From NCBI RefSeq assembly GCF_000472525.1, contig NZ_AWZT01000052.1, forward strand, positions 1 through 46,691: 46,691 bases of DNA, given 5' to 3'. Shown in pieces: positions 9,255 through 17,865 of the stretch. The DNA is from Paraburkholderia dilworthii. Its GTDB lineage: Bacteria > Pseudomonadota > Gammaproteobacteria > Burkholderiales > Burkholderiaceae. The position numbers and the translations under genes were made by a program. Under the pieces are notes generated by a model. That model worked only from the letters and a program-made list of their open reading frames with translations, searched no databases and was not told the origin of the DNA. The stretch's first letter is position 1. Each line of letters opens with the position of its first letter.

Positions 9255-10265
9255 CTAGTCTGGATTAGGCGACACGACCGGCGCACGGTTGTCGAAAAAG
9301 ATGCCGTGCGGCGAGCGGCCCACCGCAATGGTTTCGATCAGCTTGCGCGTGGTCAGATCGATGATGCCCACATGCTTCGCGAAGCGGAATCCCACCCATA
9401 GATAACGCTTGTCGGGTGTTAGTTCCATGTCGTCAGGCCCGGGCATCAGGCCGCTGATATCGCCGGCATTGGTGAGCGTGATGTAGTCGATGATGCTGAT
9501 GGTGCTGTCGACGCGATTGGAGACTACTACATGCTCGTTGTCGTCGAGGTTGCGGAAGTTGTGCGCGCCACGGCCTGTGTGGATCTTCTTGACGATCTGC
9601 TGCTTGTGCCAGTCCACCACGGTCACGTCGTCTTCGCCGGTCATGCCAACCAGCAGGTAGTGGTCGCCGGGAGTCATCCACAGACCTGCGGGTTCATTGC
9701 CCACATGCATTTTCCAAAGCACTTTCTGGGTCGGCAGATCGATCGCTGCGAGTTCGCCGGAATCCTGCAGCGTGACGAACACGGTGTGGTTGTCGGAGGC
9801 GAACGTCATGTGGCTAGGAGTCTTCGCCAGTTCGATGTGCCTGACCAGCGCCATATTCGCGCCGTCATAGCGGTAGATGTCGACGCGGTTCATGCGCAGC
9901 GCAGCTGTGACGAACCAATTGTGATCCGGAGAGAAGCCCAGTTGATACGGATCTTCGATGCCCTCCACCGTGCGCTGCACCTTACCTGTGTGCGGGTCGA
10001 CGAACATGAGGTTGTTCGACACCGAATCAGCAACGATCAGGGAGCGGCCGTCAGGCGTGATCATCAGATGGTGTGGTTCCTTGCCGGTCGGCTCCGTGCC
10101 GACGATTTTGTGCGTGGCCTCGTCGATCAGCGTCAGTTGCGCTTCACCGGAATCGAGCACGATCACGCTATCAGCGGCATACGCGCAATTCGTTATGGCC
10201 AGCATGCCGCACAGCGACGCGGCGAGCGCTCCGATCCTTATAATGGAAAGGATAGAAAATAGCAT
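9255..10265 (-). CDS. YVTN-family beta-propeller periplasmic protein
   Basis: From the ATG at 10265 the product is 336 residues with a signal peptide (IIRIGALAASLCGMLAITNC, cleavage after AYA). About seven repeats of the form GKEPHHLMITPDGRSLIVAD follow, ending with GRSPHGIFFDN; this is the YVTN/NHL-like beta-propeller pattern. Such proteins are periplasmic and often bind or scaffold; no enzymatic residues are evident. The frame stays open to 10385, but that stretch lacks signal-peptide character and the usual start context. It lies just upstream of the fatty acid hydroxylase gene on the same strand, which suggests a shared role. Confidence 0.82.
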   Translation of the reverse strand: MLFSILSIIRIGALAASLCGMLAITNCAYAADSVIVLDSGEAQLTLIDEATHKIVGTEPTGKEPHHLMITPDGRSLIVADSVSNNLMFVDPHTGKVQRTVEGIEDPYQLGFSPDHNWFVTAALRMNRVDIYRYDGANMALVRHIELAKTPSHMTFASDNHTVFVTLQDSGELAAIDLPTQKVLWKMHVGNEPAGLWMTPGDHYLLVGMTGEDDVTVVDWHKQQIVKKIHTGRGAHNFRNLDDNEHVVVSNRVDSTISIIDYITLTNAGDISGLMPGPDDMELTPDKRYLWVGFRFAKHVGIIDLTTRKLIETIAVGRSPHGIFFDNRAPVVSPNPD

Positions 10266-10740
10266 TTGGATCGTATTCACGCGGAAAGATATATTGAGGT
10301 GGAATGTAATAAAGATGTTGGACGTTCGTCGGTCGCGGTCAAGTCTGTCTCCTTCTAACGTTTGAACCGCCGCTGCCGATGACACGACTGGCGAGGCCAG
10401 ATTCAGAAATTGCCGGGCAACCTGGCAATCGAACCGTTCGGTTTTCTGCGTTCACGAGGCAAGCGGTTGCCCAGTTGATCTCCCTCGACCCGTGAACGTC
10501 GCTAAGCAGGCGGGCGGTACTGCGATGGGCACGGCTATCGCGCCTTCGACATAGTGTGAGGGTTTAGGGGTCTTGGAGCCACGCGTGCGTGTGCGCACCT
10601 GAGCCGGTTCGACGCCGCGTGCCAGCTCAAGTAGTTTGATAGGCGAGCGACCCCGGGCTGCTATATATTTACGCCTCAAATGGCCATCGACGGCCGTTTG
10701 CCTGTCCGTTCGGGCAGGGCTTAGCGATTGTGAGGCGGCG
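10266..10740. other. Divergent promoter region, no gene seen
   Basis: These 475 bases separate the leftward propeller gene from the rightward carboxypeptidase. AT-rich patches at about 10225-10330 and 10660-10680 could hold promoters. A GAAGGAGA sequence on the minus strand near 10350 looks like a ribosome site but leads only to a short frame. I recognise no protein or RNA here. Confidence 0.4.
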
Positions 10741-11703
10741 ATGAGGTTTGACGTGGTTAGTGCCTGGACGATTGTCCAGAAAAAAGGGGCTGCAGTTTTC
10801 GCGGTAATCTTTGGCATCGTTGCCTGCAGCCCGATGTTTACGGCGCACGCGGCGGGGCGCGTTGCACCGACATCTTCCGGCACCGACTGGATCGTGATGG
10901 ACATGTCCACCGGACGCGTCGTGTCCGAACAAGGTGCCCGGACCGAGCGATACCCGGCCAGCCTGACCAAGCTGATGACGCTCGATCTCGCGTTCCAGGA
11001 ATTAAGCGCCGGGCGGTTGACGCTCGATACCTTGATTCCGGTGAGCGCGGCGGCGGCTCGCGTTCAGCGGATGAAACTCGATCTGCTGCCGGGCCAGAAA
11101 ATCACCATGCGTGAGGCGATACTGGGCATGACGACATTGTCTGCCAATGACGCCGCAACTGCGCTTGGCGAGTATCTTGGTGGAGGCAGCGTCACGAAGT
11201 TCGCCCAAGCCATGACGGATCATGCCCGTGCGCTCGGGATGCTTCACACGAGCTTTCGCAATCCGTCGGGTTTGCCCAATCCGGGGCAGGTGGTCGATGC
11301 CTACGATATGGCGATCCTGACCCGCCACATCCTGCTGACCTATCCGCAGTATCGCTACTTCTTCTCGGTTCAGAGTTTCAACTTCGAAGGACGGACGATC
11401 CCCAACCTGGACGGGATGCTCAAGTGCTATCCCGGCGCGATCGGAATGAAGACCGGCTTCACAGACGCCGCACGTTTCAACGTGGTGACCGCGGCGGAGC
11501 GCGACGGGCACCTTCTGATTGGCGTCGAACTTCACGCCCGGTCGTGGAGCACGGCCTATGGCACCATGGCGAGACTCCTCGACGCCGGTTTCGCGTCAGA
11601 AGAAGAGCCAGCCAACCTGCTAGCCGCAAACCATGGTGCACTGCCAGACGCTGACGCAGTCACGACGCATCCCTATGCGGCGCGGCGCGGCGCGTTTCCG
11701 TGA
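10741..11703 (+). CDS. D-alanyl-D-alanine carboxypeptidase (peptidase S11, PBP5/6 type), C-terminally truncated
   Basis: The 320-residue product has an N-terminal signal or anchor (about residues 15-38). The three penicillin-binding motifs are SLTK (S74 nucleophile, K77), SAN (S134-N136) and KTG (K237-G239). These enzymes trim the terminal D-Ala from peptidoglycan side chains in the periplasm. ATG 10741 is chosen because it places the signal peptide at the N-terminus; the frame is open from 10636. In relatives the protein continues into a SPOR domain. Here a slip in a GC-repeat around 11640-11695 ends it early at TGA 11703. All catalytic motifs are kept, so it may still work, but without its septal targeting domain. 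Confidence 0.88.
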   Translation: MRFDVVSAWTIVQKKGAAVFAVIFGIVACSPMFTAHAAGRVAPTSSGTDWIVMDMSTGRVVSEQGARTERYPASLTKLMTLDLAFQELSAGRLTLDTLIPVSAAAARVQRMKLDLLPGQKITMREAILGMTTLSANDAATALGEYLGGGSVTKFAQAMTDHARALGMLHTSFRNPSGLPNPGQVVDAYDMAILTRHILLTYPQYRYFFSVQSFNFEGRTIPNLDGMLKCYPGAIGMKTGFTDAARFNVVTAAERDGHLLIGVELHARSWSTAYGTMARLLDAGFASEEEPANLLAANHGALPDADAVTTHPYAARRGAFP

Positions 11704-12025
11704 CGCTGCAACAGCCGTCGTCGCCGCGCCATCGCTTCGCCGCCCAATCCGTCGGCACGGTCAACAACATGCTTCCAGACTGGACGGTGCAGATCGGTGC
11801 CTACGACACCTATGCGGGGGCCAGGCACCAGGAACACTGTTAAGCGGCGCACGGCAGGGAGGCGGCGCACAGGTCGTCAGCACGGTACGGCATCACCGTC
11901 GGATCTGGCAAGCGCAACTCACCGGGCTCAGCGAGGCGGCGGCACGGGCGACGTGTGCGCGGTTCGTCCTCCACAGCCGGACCTGCTTCGTCACTACCTC
12001 GTATAAAGAAGAAGCTATGCGTTAA
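11704..12025 (+). pseudogene. Detached SPOR-domain remnant of the carboxypeptidase gene
   Basis: In a second phase the sequence reads NNMLPDWTVQIGAYDTYAGA, the start of a SPOR fold (W-x-VQIGAY). It stops at TAA 11841-11843. In a third phase it reads AQVVSTVRHH, then WQAQLTGLSEAAARATCARF and CFVTTSYKEEAMR with the stop at 12025. Together with the upstream gene this rebuilds a normal carboxypeptidase-SPOR protein broken by two frameshifts. SPOR domains bind denuded septal peptidoglycan. Confidence 0.78.
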
Positions 12026-12351
12026 GCACCGGCACGATTTTGCAAAAGGACTGCGCGGCCTCACCTCTGCGTCCGTCACAGAGGTGGCTCCGGAAATATG
12101 GACAGTTGGTTAGGTGGAGTCGCTGGGTTCTCCGCCGACTATTTCAGTCCTCTACTCGTTGACGGTGAACCCCAGCCCGAGGAACCGATGATGCTGCCGA
12201 AACCACGCTTGCGAATGTCGAAGGCGAGACCGCCGAGTCCGTCGACCGAACCAGGTTTGTTCGAAAGCGATCTACGGATGTTGCGTAACGCGAGCATGCC
12301 ATGACATGCATGCTCCTTGACCACGATCCATGGTGCGCCGGCACAAGCCGC
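12026..12351. other. Intergenic, no gene recognised
   Basis: These 326 bases separate the SPOR remnant from an IS6 element. Only short overlapping frames are present, none with recognisable protein content or a ribosome site. Confidence 0.4.
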
Positions 12352-13166
12352 GGTTCTGTCGCACTAAGAAAAGTGCGTTAAACAATGGCCAGCATGCTGA
12401 GGACTACTTATACCGCCAACGAGTAGAACTGCTCCGCGGGAGTCTGTCCGATACCACAGTCTTTCATCTGCCCTTTGGCGATCATATGCATAAGTTCAAT
12501 GCCGCTTAACAAGATGCGCGCACAACAAAATATCTTGGATCCCAACATGGGTCGGGTACGGCGCGTTATCGCCCGATGGTCTTGTTTCACGATGTTGTTG
12601 AGATACTTGACCTGGCGGATCTTAATAGGCGTCTCACGCTCGGCGTTCACGGCGTGCAGCCCGGCCAGACTGGCAGCACTATTGTCGATGATTACGGTTT
12701 CGGGCACGCCATTCTGATCGATGGCCTTCTCGAAGTACCGTCGGCCGCTTCCTTGTCCCGCCTGGCTCGCAGCAGGAAGTCAACGGTGTTGCCGGCCTTG
12801 TCGACGGCGCGGTACAGATAGGTCCATTGCCCTTGACTTTGATGTAGGTCTCGTCGACACGCCAGCTCTTGCCGACCGGGCGCTTGCAGCGGCGGAACGC
12901 CTTTTCAAGCACCGGCAGAAGCTTGATGGCCCACCGGTGAACGGTCGAATGATCGACCGCGATCCCGCGTTCGGCCATCATCTCTTCGAGATTGCGCAAG
13001 CTCAGCGGGTAGGCCACGTACCAACGCACGCACACCAACATGATCTCGAGCGGATAGTGCAACCGTTTCAGCACCTTGGCTACCGCCGGACTGAGCGCTT
13101 TCATTGTCGTTCACATCGTTCTGTAAGGTCCCCCAGCATACCAGCCGCCGCTATTGCGACAGAACC
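12352..13166 (-). mobile_element. IS6-family insertion sequence with a broken transposase
   Basis: The ends are GGTTCTGTCGCACTA (12352-12366) and TATTGCGACAGAACC (13152-13166). They are inverted repeats matching at 14 of 15 positions, enclosing 815 bp. The flanking 8-mers differ (CAAGCCGC and CTTTGATT), so no target duplication remains. The transposase inside is frameshifted. The terminal 140 bases are almost repeated at 15012-15154. Confidence 0.85.
12408..13104 (-). pseudogene. IS6-family transposase, two frameshifts
   Basis: From ATG 13104 the N-terminal part is intact through WRVDETYIKVKGN (first catalytic Asp). A one-base loss near 12831 then sends it out of frame. The middle (WTYLYRAVDKAGNTVDFLLR) is in a second phase. 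From about 12750 the C-terminal part, with IIDNSAASLAG (second Asp) and NNIVKQDHRAITRR, is in a third. Note that the expected Glu of the VVEQDHR motif is Lys here (IVKQDHR), a further lesion in the active site. It is not functional. Confidence 0.85.
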
Positions 13167-13744
13167 CTTTGATTCGCTCTACGCGCGTCGAACGCCGCGC
13201 TCTAACGAACGGACAAGTGTTCGCTGTCATCTCGCACACGGAAATAGTCCATTTCGCCCTTAAACGGAAGTTATTTGAGTGTTATTAAATCGCAAATAAA
13301 GCGGCTCCAATGCCGCATATAAAATAGAAAAGGCGGCTTTTGCGGCCGGTAGAAACACTTCCGAACTGGCGACGAATTAAATAGCGCCCGAGGCGACGAA
13401 TACTCTATTGCGTAAATCGCAGTGAATTCGAGTTCATCCAGCAACCTCTTTGAGACTTTCGCAGTAAGGCAGGTTGAAAGCCGTCGCGCGCCGGCAACAA
13501 CACCACAAGCTGCAATGCGGCGCTTTATTCGCCCGCGATTGCGAGTTCGCCTTTATTTTTGCGTACTTACGCCACCTAAATCGCCTCGTTACGTATTCAG
13601 GAAATGACTGTTGCGCCATTCACGCGATTGGATAAACGAATACGGGGAATACACTTCGCAGCGGATCGTCACGCGGCCAGCACAATCAGCGCAATGGCCG
13701 CTCCCCGAATGCGATCCTCGATGCATTATCCTTGGAGTCATGAA
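13167..13744. other. Long leader/promoter region of the porin gene
   Basis: This 578-base stretch contains AT-rich DNA around 13275-13330 and 13370-13420, lower in GC than its surroundings. It includes a small GCGGC-TCCAAT-GCCGC hairpin at 13301-13316. Long untranslated leaders with hairpins are common before porin genes and may carry regulation, including by small RNAs. I cannot assign a specific element. No coding frame here looks real. Confidence 0.4.
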
Positions 13745-14896
13745 ATGAAAAAAACCCTCATCGCAGCAGGTCTCATGGGCGCGTTCGCGCTCAACGCCCA
13801 CGCGCAAAGCAGCGTCACGTTGTACGGCACGCTCGACGCGGGCCTCGTGTATTCGAACAACCAGGGCGGCCACAGCAACTGGCAGCAAGGTAGCGGCTCG
13901 GTGTCCGACACGTACTTCGGCTTGCGCGGCAGCGAAGACCTGGGCGGCGGTCTGCACGCCATCTTCACGTTGGAGAACGGCTTCAATCTGAACAGCGGTC
14001 AGTTCTCTGAAGGCAACACCATGTTCAACCGCCAGGCTTTCGTCGGCCTGAAGAGCGACCAGTACGGTACGCTGACGCTCGGCCGTCAATACGATTCCGT
14101 CGTCGACTATCTCGCGCCGCTGTCGGAGGCGGGTGCGGGCGACGGCAACAATCTGGCGGCCCACCCGTTCGACAACGACAACCTGGACAACTCGTTCTCG
14201 ATCAAGAACGCGGTCAAGTACACCAGCGCGAATTATGCGGGCCTGAAGTTCGGCGGTTTGTACGGCTTCAGCAATTCGGCTGGCCAGTTCTCGAACAACC
14301 GCGCGTGGAGCGCGGGCGCTTCGTATAACAACGGCCCGCTGAGCGTCGCAGCGGCTTACCTGCAACTGAACAACTCGGGCAGCTCGAATCTGAGCGGCGC
14401 GGTCTCACAAGGGGACGGCACCGCGCAGGTCGCGGCTAACCTGCAGCGCACGTTCGGTGCGGGCATCAACTACTCGTACGGCCCGGCAACAGCGGGCTTC
14501 GTGTACACGTATACGCAACTGGACGGCATCACCGGGATCGACGTCGGCGGTGCGACACTGCCAGGCATTGCCGGCACCAACCTGCACCTGGACAACTACG
14601 AAGTGAACGGCCGCTACGCGCTGACGCCGGCAATGAGCCTTGCGGCTTCGTACACGTTCACGGACGGCAAGATGTCGGGCTCGAACGGATCGGGCGATCC
14701 GAAATGGCATACGGTCTCGCTGCAAGGCGACTACTCGCTGAGCAAGCGTACCGACGTCTACGTCGAAGGCGTGTATCAGCATGCATCGGGCGAACTCGGC
14801 AACTTCGGTTCGAACGTGGCGGCGATCAACACGCTCGCGCCGTCGTCGACCGGTAACCAGGTCGCCGCGGCTGTCGGCTTGCGTCACAGCTTCTAG
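13745..14896 (+). CDS. Gram-negative porin (Burkholderia OmpC-like, general diffusion)
   Basis: The 383-residue protein starts at ATG 13745 after GGAG at 13735-13738. It has a signal peptide (MKKTLIAAGLMGAFALNAHA) and the mature start QSSVTLYGTLDAG typical of beta-proteobacterial trimeric porins. The family strand pattern runs through FGLRGSEDLGGGLHAIFTLE and RQAFVGLKSDQYGTLTLGRQ. It ends in the outer-membrane C-terminal Phe (VGLRHSF). It forms a 16-stranded barrel for passive uptake of small solutes. It is an isolated gene flanked by mobile DNA. A related porin stump lies at 17866-18107. Confidence 0.95.
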   Translation: MKKTLIAAGLMGAFALNAHAQSSVTLYGTLDAGLVYSNNQGGHSNWQQGSGSVSDTYFGLRGSEDLGGGLHAIFTLENGFNLNSGQFSEGNTMFNRQAFVGLKSDQYGTLTLGRQYDSVVDYLAPLSEAGAGDGNNLAAHPFDNDNLDNSFSIKNAVKYTSANYAGLKFGGLYGFSNSAGQFSNNRAWSAGASYNNGPLSVAAAYLQLNNSGSSNLSGAVSQGDGTAQVAANLQRTFGAGINYSYGPATAGFVYTYTQLDGITGIDVGGATLPGIAGTNLHLDNYEVNGRYALTPAMSLAASYTFTDGKMSGSNGSGDPKWHTVSLQGDYSLSKRTDVYVEGVYQHASGELGNFGSNVAAINTLAPSSTGNQVAAAVGLRHSF

Positions 14897-14913
14897 ATCT
14901 CCACGCACTGCTT

Positions 14914-14941
14914 GCAGCGCGGGCCTCCAAGTTCGCGCTGC
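14914..14941 (+). terminator. Hairpin after the porin gene
   Basis: A perfect 8-bp stem GCAGCGCG / CGCGCTGC with a 12-base loop lies 17 bases after the porin stop. No T-run follows, so it may end transcription only weakly or protect the 3' end. Confidence 0.4.
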
Positions 14942-15011
14942 CTCCGAACCTGCACGTGACACGGTGACGTCGCGGATTTTCTATGGACGCGACGGCAGAT
15001 GGCCGAAAACC

Positions 15012-15154
15012 GGTTCTGTAGCACTAAGAAAAGTGCGTTGAACAATGGCCAGCATGCTGAGGACTACTTATACCGCCAACGAGTAGAACTGCTCCGCGGG
15101 AGTCTGTCCGATATCACAGTCTTTCATCTGCCCTTTGGCGATCATATGCATAAG
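15012..15154 (-). mobile_element. IS6-family end fragment, cut by an ISL3 element
   Basis: The block starts with the terminal repeat GGTTCTGTAGCACTA and is nearly identical to 12352-12494. It carries the C-terminal transposase codons (HMIAKGQMKDCDIGQTPAEQ, stop region near 15068). Similarity stops at about 15156, exactly where the ISL3 inverted repeat starts. The rest of the copy is not found beyond the ISL3 element, so a deletion or rearrangement followed insertion. Confidence 0.8.
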
Positions 15155-15251
15155 TTGCCTCTTTTGAAACCCGAGTGGGTGATTTGGCGGGTCAAGGGCG
15201 GGCGTGAGCCCGGCGTAGCGAACCCTTGGCGCCCTGAATTGGCAAGCTGGT

Positions 15252-15292
15252 GCATGGGCTGGTTGCGGCAGAATGCGGCAACCAGCCCATGC
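15252..15292. repeat. Long hairpin inside the ISL3 element, upstream of its transposase
   Basis: GCATGGGCTGGTTGC at 15252-15266 is the exact reverse complement of 15278-15292, with an 11-base loop. It lies between the left end and the transposase start. It could act as a transcription barrier against outside promoters or as a protein-binding site. Confidence 0.75.
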
Positions 15293-15334
15293 GAGACGAA
15301 GCGAACATGACGAATCAACTCTTTTGAAGCCGCC

Positions 15335-16534
15335 TTGGGAATCAAGGCCCCGTGGTACGTGCAAGGCGTCGACTTCGACACGGCCAAACGGCAACTCACG
15401 ATTGCCGTGGACTTTGTCGCTGGCAGCCGGTTCGCCTACCCCGAGGTCGCCGGTGAGCACCCAGTGCATGACACGCAAATCAAGCCACTGCGCCACCTGA
15501 ATTTCTTCCAGCACGAGTGCTATCTGGAAGTGCGGGTACCGCGAGTGCGCTTGCCGGATGGCGCGGTACGGCTGGTCGAGCCGGATTGGGTCGGCCAACT
15601 CGACGGCTTCACGTTGCTGTTCGAAGCGCTGGTGCTGATGCTGGCGCAGCAGATGCCGTTTGCCGCTGTGGCGCGCATCGTCAATCTGTCGTGGCACCAA
15701 GTGCACGCAATCTGTTCGCGCTATGTGGAACTCGCGCTCGCGTCTGCGAATCTGTCGGACGTGAGCACGGTAGCTATTGACGAGACCTCGTACCGGCGTG
15801 GCCACGAGTATCTGACGCTGGTCGCCGATATGCGGGCGCGACGGGTCGTGTTCGTCACGCCCGGGCGTGACGCGAAGACGATTGAAGGCTTCGCGGCATA
15901 TCTGAGCCAACACCACGCCAAGCCCGAGCAGGTCACCTCGGTGAGCATCGACATGTCGCCCGCGTTTATCAAGGGCGTGGGCGAACATCTGCCCAACGCG
16001 CGAGTGGCGTTCGACAAGTTTCACGTCGTCGCCCACGCGTCCAAGGCGCTTGATACGGTGCGCCGCCAACAACAGAAAACCGACCCGGAACTCAAAGGGA
16101 TGCGCTGGACGCTGCTCAAGGACGCCAACAAACTGAATCTTGCGCAATTGACCGACCTCGAGGCTCTTGTCAGGCAGTACGCCACCAAGCGCACCGCCCG
16201 CGCATGGCTGTATCGCGAGCAACCGCGAGAGATTCTCGAACGCAAGCAAATCCATGTCGTCTCCGAGATGTTGCGGCAGTGGTGCACCAATGTCATGCGC
16301 TCAAAAGTCGAGCCGATGAAGGAGGTCGCGCGCCCGATTCGTCGGCACTTCGATGGCATCGTCGCCTGGACTCAGACCCGCCAGACCAACGGCTTCATCG
16401 AAGCAATCAACGGCTTGTTTCAAGCGACCAAGCGAAAAGCTCGCGGCTACACGCGCTTCGCGACGATGCGCACGGTCCTCTTTCTCGTTGCTGGCAAGCT
16501 CGATTTCTCCGGCTTCAACCCGCATGCCTTGTGA
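15335..16534 (+). CDS. ISL3-family transposase
   Basis: The 399-residue frame begins at TTG 15335 (GIKAPWYVQGVDFD). It contains the ISL3 DDE core: Asp in VAIDETSYRRGHEYLTLVAD, Asp in SVSIDMSPAFIKGV, and Glu in QTNGFIEAINGLFQ near the C-terminus. Similar proteins usually start 12 residues earlier with MTNQLFEAALGIK. Here that segment exists (ATG 15306) but is out of frame because a T-run reads CTCTTTTGAA instead of CTCTTTGAA. The gene is therefore either started at the TTG or silenced by a single-base insertion. Everything after residue 1 looks intact. Confidence 0.88.
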   Translation: MGIKAPWYVQGVDFDTAKRQLTIAVDFVAGSRFAYPEVAGEHPVHDTQIKPLRHLNFFQHECYLEVRVPRVRLPDGAVRLVEPDWVGQLDGFTLLFEALVLMLAQQMPFAAVARIVNLSWHQVHAICSRYVELALASANLSDVSTVAIDETSYRRGHEYLTLVADMRARRVVFVTPGRDAKTIEGFAAYLSQHHAKPEQVTSVSIDMSPAFIKGVGEHLPNARVAFDKFHVVAHASKALDTVRRQQQKTDPELKGMRWTLLKDANKLNLAQLTDLEALVRQYATKRTARAWLYREQPREILERKQIHVVSEMLRQWCTNVMRSKVEPMKEVARPIRRHFDGIVAWTQTRQTNGFIEAINGLFQATKRKARGYTRFATMRTVLFLVAGKLDFSGFNPHAL

Positions 16535-16587
16535 GCCCCGTTACCCACTGCATTTTCAAAAGAGCCATAAAAGGTGGATGTTTCCCG

Positions 16588-16686
16588 TCACCGAGTCGAG
16601 GCGTTCGCGATTGCTTCAGCAAACAGCAGTGTGGAACTGGTACGCAGCAAAGCGGCGAGCACAGTCGCAGAAAAGTATTGGTTCAT
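16588..16686 (-). CDS. Tiny signal-peptide-like frame, probably a truncated secreted protein
   Basis: An ATG at 16686 preceded by CCGGAG starts MNQYFSATVLAALL, a hydrophobic leader continuing to about 32 residues. It stops at 16588, only 21 bases from the ISL3 right end. The leader and ribosome site look genuine while the body is missing, which fits a gene cut by the element or a later deletion. The family is not identifiable. Confidence 0.35.
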   Translation of the reverse strand: MNQYFSATVLAALLRTSSTLLFAEAIANASTR

Positions 16687-16949
16687 GGTGATAGCTCCGG
16701 CTACGCGACCCGTCGCGTAAGTTGCTACAGTAGACCGGATCTTCGTATGATGGGTTAAGCCGCAGGACAATCGCATGAAGAATTGTTCACGCTCAATGGG
16801 TTAGAACAGACGTTGTAAACTGCTGCGAAGATCTTATAGTCAGCCACCATCCACATAATTCTGTCAGCCTTGTTAAATCAGTACTCCTACTGTGCTTACG
16901 CCGACCGAAAATTCAGCCGGTGTGGGTGCGGCTAAATTCTTGGACTGAT

Positions 16950-17564
16950 TTATGCCGCAATTCCGAGACTCTGCCGGTATTCGATCGGGCTGAGGGAGCC
17001 GAGCGAGACCTTGATCCGCTTTGCGTTATACCAGCGGATATACGAGTCAACGACCTCAAAGAATTTATCAACGGTCGTGGCCCGCCCGTCACGAGGATAG
17101 AATAACTCCGTCTTGAGATGCCCGAAGAAACCTTCGCAGGCTGCATTATCCGGCGAACATCCTTTGCGCGACATCGAGCGAATTAGTCTGGCATCCGGCA
17201 TCCATGAGAGCCACCCCGGCCAGCGATAGTGCGCACCGCGATCGGAGTGAACCACGGGCCGCTCCTTGCAGCCAGCCACTGACTCAATCGCCGAATCCGG
17301 CATGGTATTGACGAGTTTGGCATCCGGCCGTGTGCCGATTGACCAGCTCACAACGAGTCCGTCGAAGCAGTCGATCACCGGCGACAGATATACCTGGCCG
17401 GCGGGGATCTGGAATTCGGTAATGTCGGTGAGCTGGAAAACCCGCTTGGCGACGTCTACGCCCACGACTGTCATTTCCATTTGCGCTCGCCGGTAGGACG
17501 AGGCCTCAATTATGCGATGAGGAGGCGTCCATACCATTTTTGCCCAGCAGTCGCTGGAGTTCAC
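16950..17564 (-). pseudogene. IS110 N-terminus fused to IS3-family OrfB integrase C-terminus
   Basis: One open frame contains MTVVGVDVAKRVFQL, which is the DEDD-type N-terminus of IS110 transposases. It runs directly into TDITEFQIPAGQVYLSPVID, a retroviral-integrase-type (rve) domain of IS3 OrfB. The rve part includes PVVHSDRGAHY (second Asp) and NAACEGFFGHLKTE (catalytic Glu), ending at GSLSPIEYRQSLG. The first Asp survives in the TDITEF segment. The N-terminal half of OrfB is gone, so it is unlikely to work as a transposase of either family. Confidence 0.75.
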
Positions 17565-17832
17565 GAATCTGCTTCATCGCTTCGGCCAAGTGGGATGCCG
17601 GCACTACCTGCTCGCCGGCACTGACTGCTGACAGGCTTCCGTCCTAATAGAGCTTGCGCCAGGCGGACACCTGGTTTGCATTTACCTGACGACGGGCAAC
17701 TCCGGAAACGGTTGCTTCGGGCTCGAAGGTCTCGCGCACTATCGCGAGCTTCTCATCGACAGAGCGCCGGCGGCGCTGTTCGGGCTGGCTCAGAACTTCA
17801 ATGGGTTCCACGTTAGAGCTTGGCCTAAACAT
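17535..17832 (-). pseudogene. IS2-like (IS3 family) OrfA, interrupted by a stop
   Basis: From ATG 17832 the sequence reads EPIEVLSQPEQRRRRSVDEK and LAIVRETFEPEATVSGVARR, the helix-turn-helix start of IS2-type OrfA. It ends at a TAG at 17644-17646 after AWRKLY. The same frame continues after the stop with SLSAVSAGEQVVPASHLAEA and MKQIRELQRLLGK, the expected leucine-rich OrfA tail. It then breaks into IS110-like DNA. One base is also lost in the RRQ-VNANQ segment relative to the family (a Gly is missing, in frame). Confidence 0.75.
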
Positions 17833-17865
17833 AGGCGTAAGACTACCTCAAAGTTTAAGCGTTAC

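Larger units (their letters stand above)
15157..16566 (+). mobile_element. ISL3-family insertion sequence
   Basis: The left end at 15157 (GCCTCTTTTGAAA) and the right end at 16566, read inward as GGCTCTTTTGAAA, are inverted repeats matching at 12 of 13 positions. These are characteristic ISL3 ends. The similarity continues inward imperfectly (GAGTGGGT and CAGTGGGT). Length is 1410 bp with a single transposase gene. The 8-base flanks do not match, so no target duplication is left. Confidence 0.88.
16890..17860 (-). mobile_element. Chimeric IS patch: IS3 orfB, IS110 5' end, IS2-like orfA
   Basis: On the minus strand an IS2-like orfA (from 17832) is followed by about 100 bases matching the start of an IS110-family transposase. 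After the shared codon CTC comes the C-terminal part of an IS3-family orfB. The outer limits are approximate because I cannot see convincing terminal repeats. GTCTTACGCC near 17840 and the area near 16890-16920 are possible ends. Confidence 0.65.

Noticed and set aside
15068..16255. A 395-codon minus-strand frame over the ISL3 transposase
   Set aside because: Its C-terminal end is the IS6 fragment and the rest is antisense to the ISL3 transposase, so it is an accidental join.
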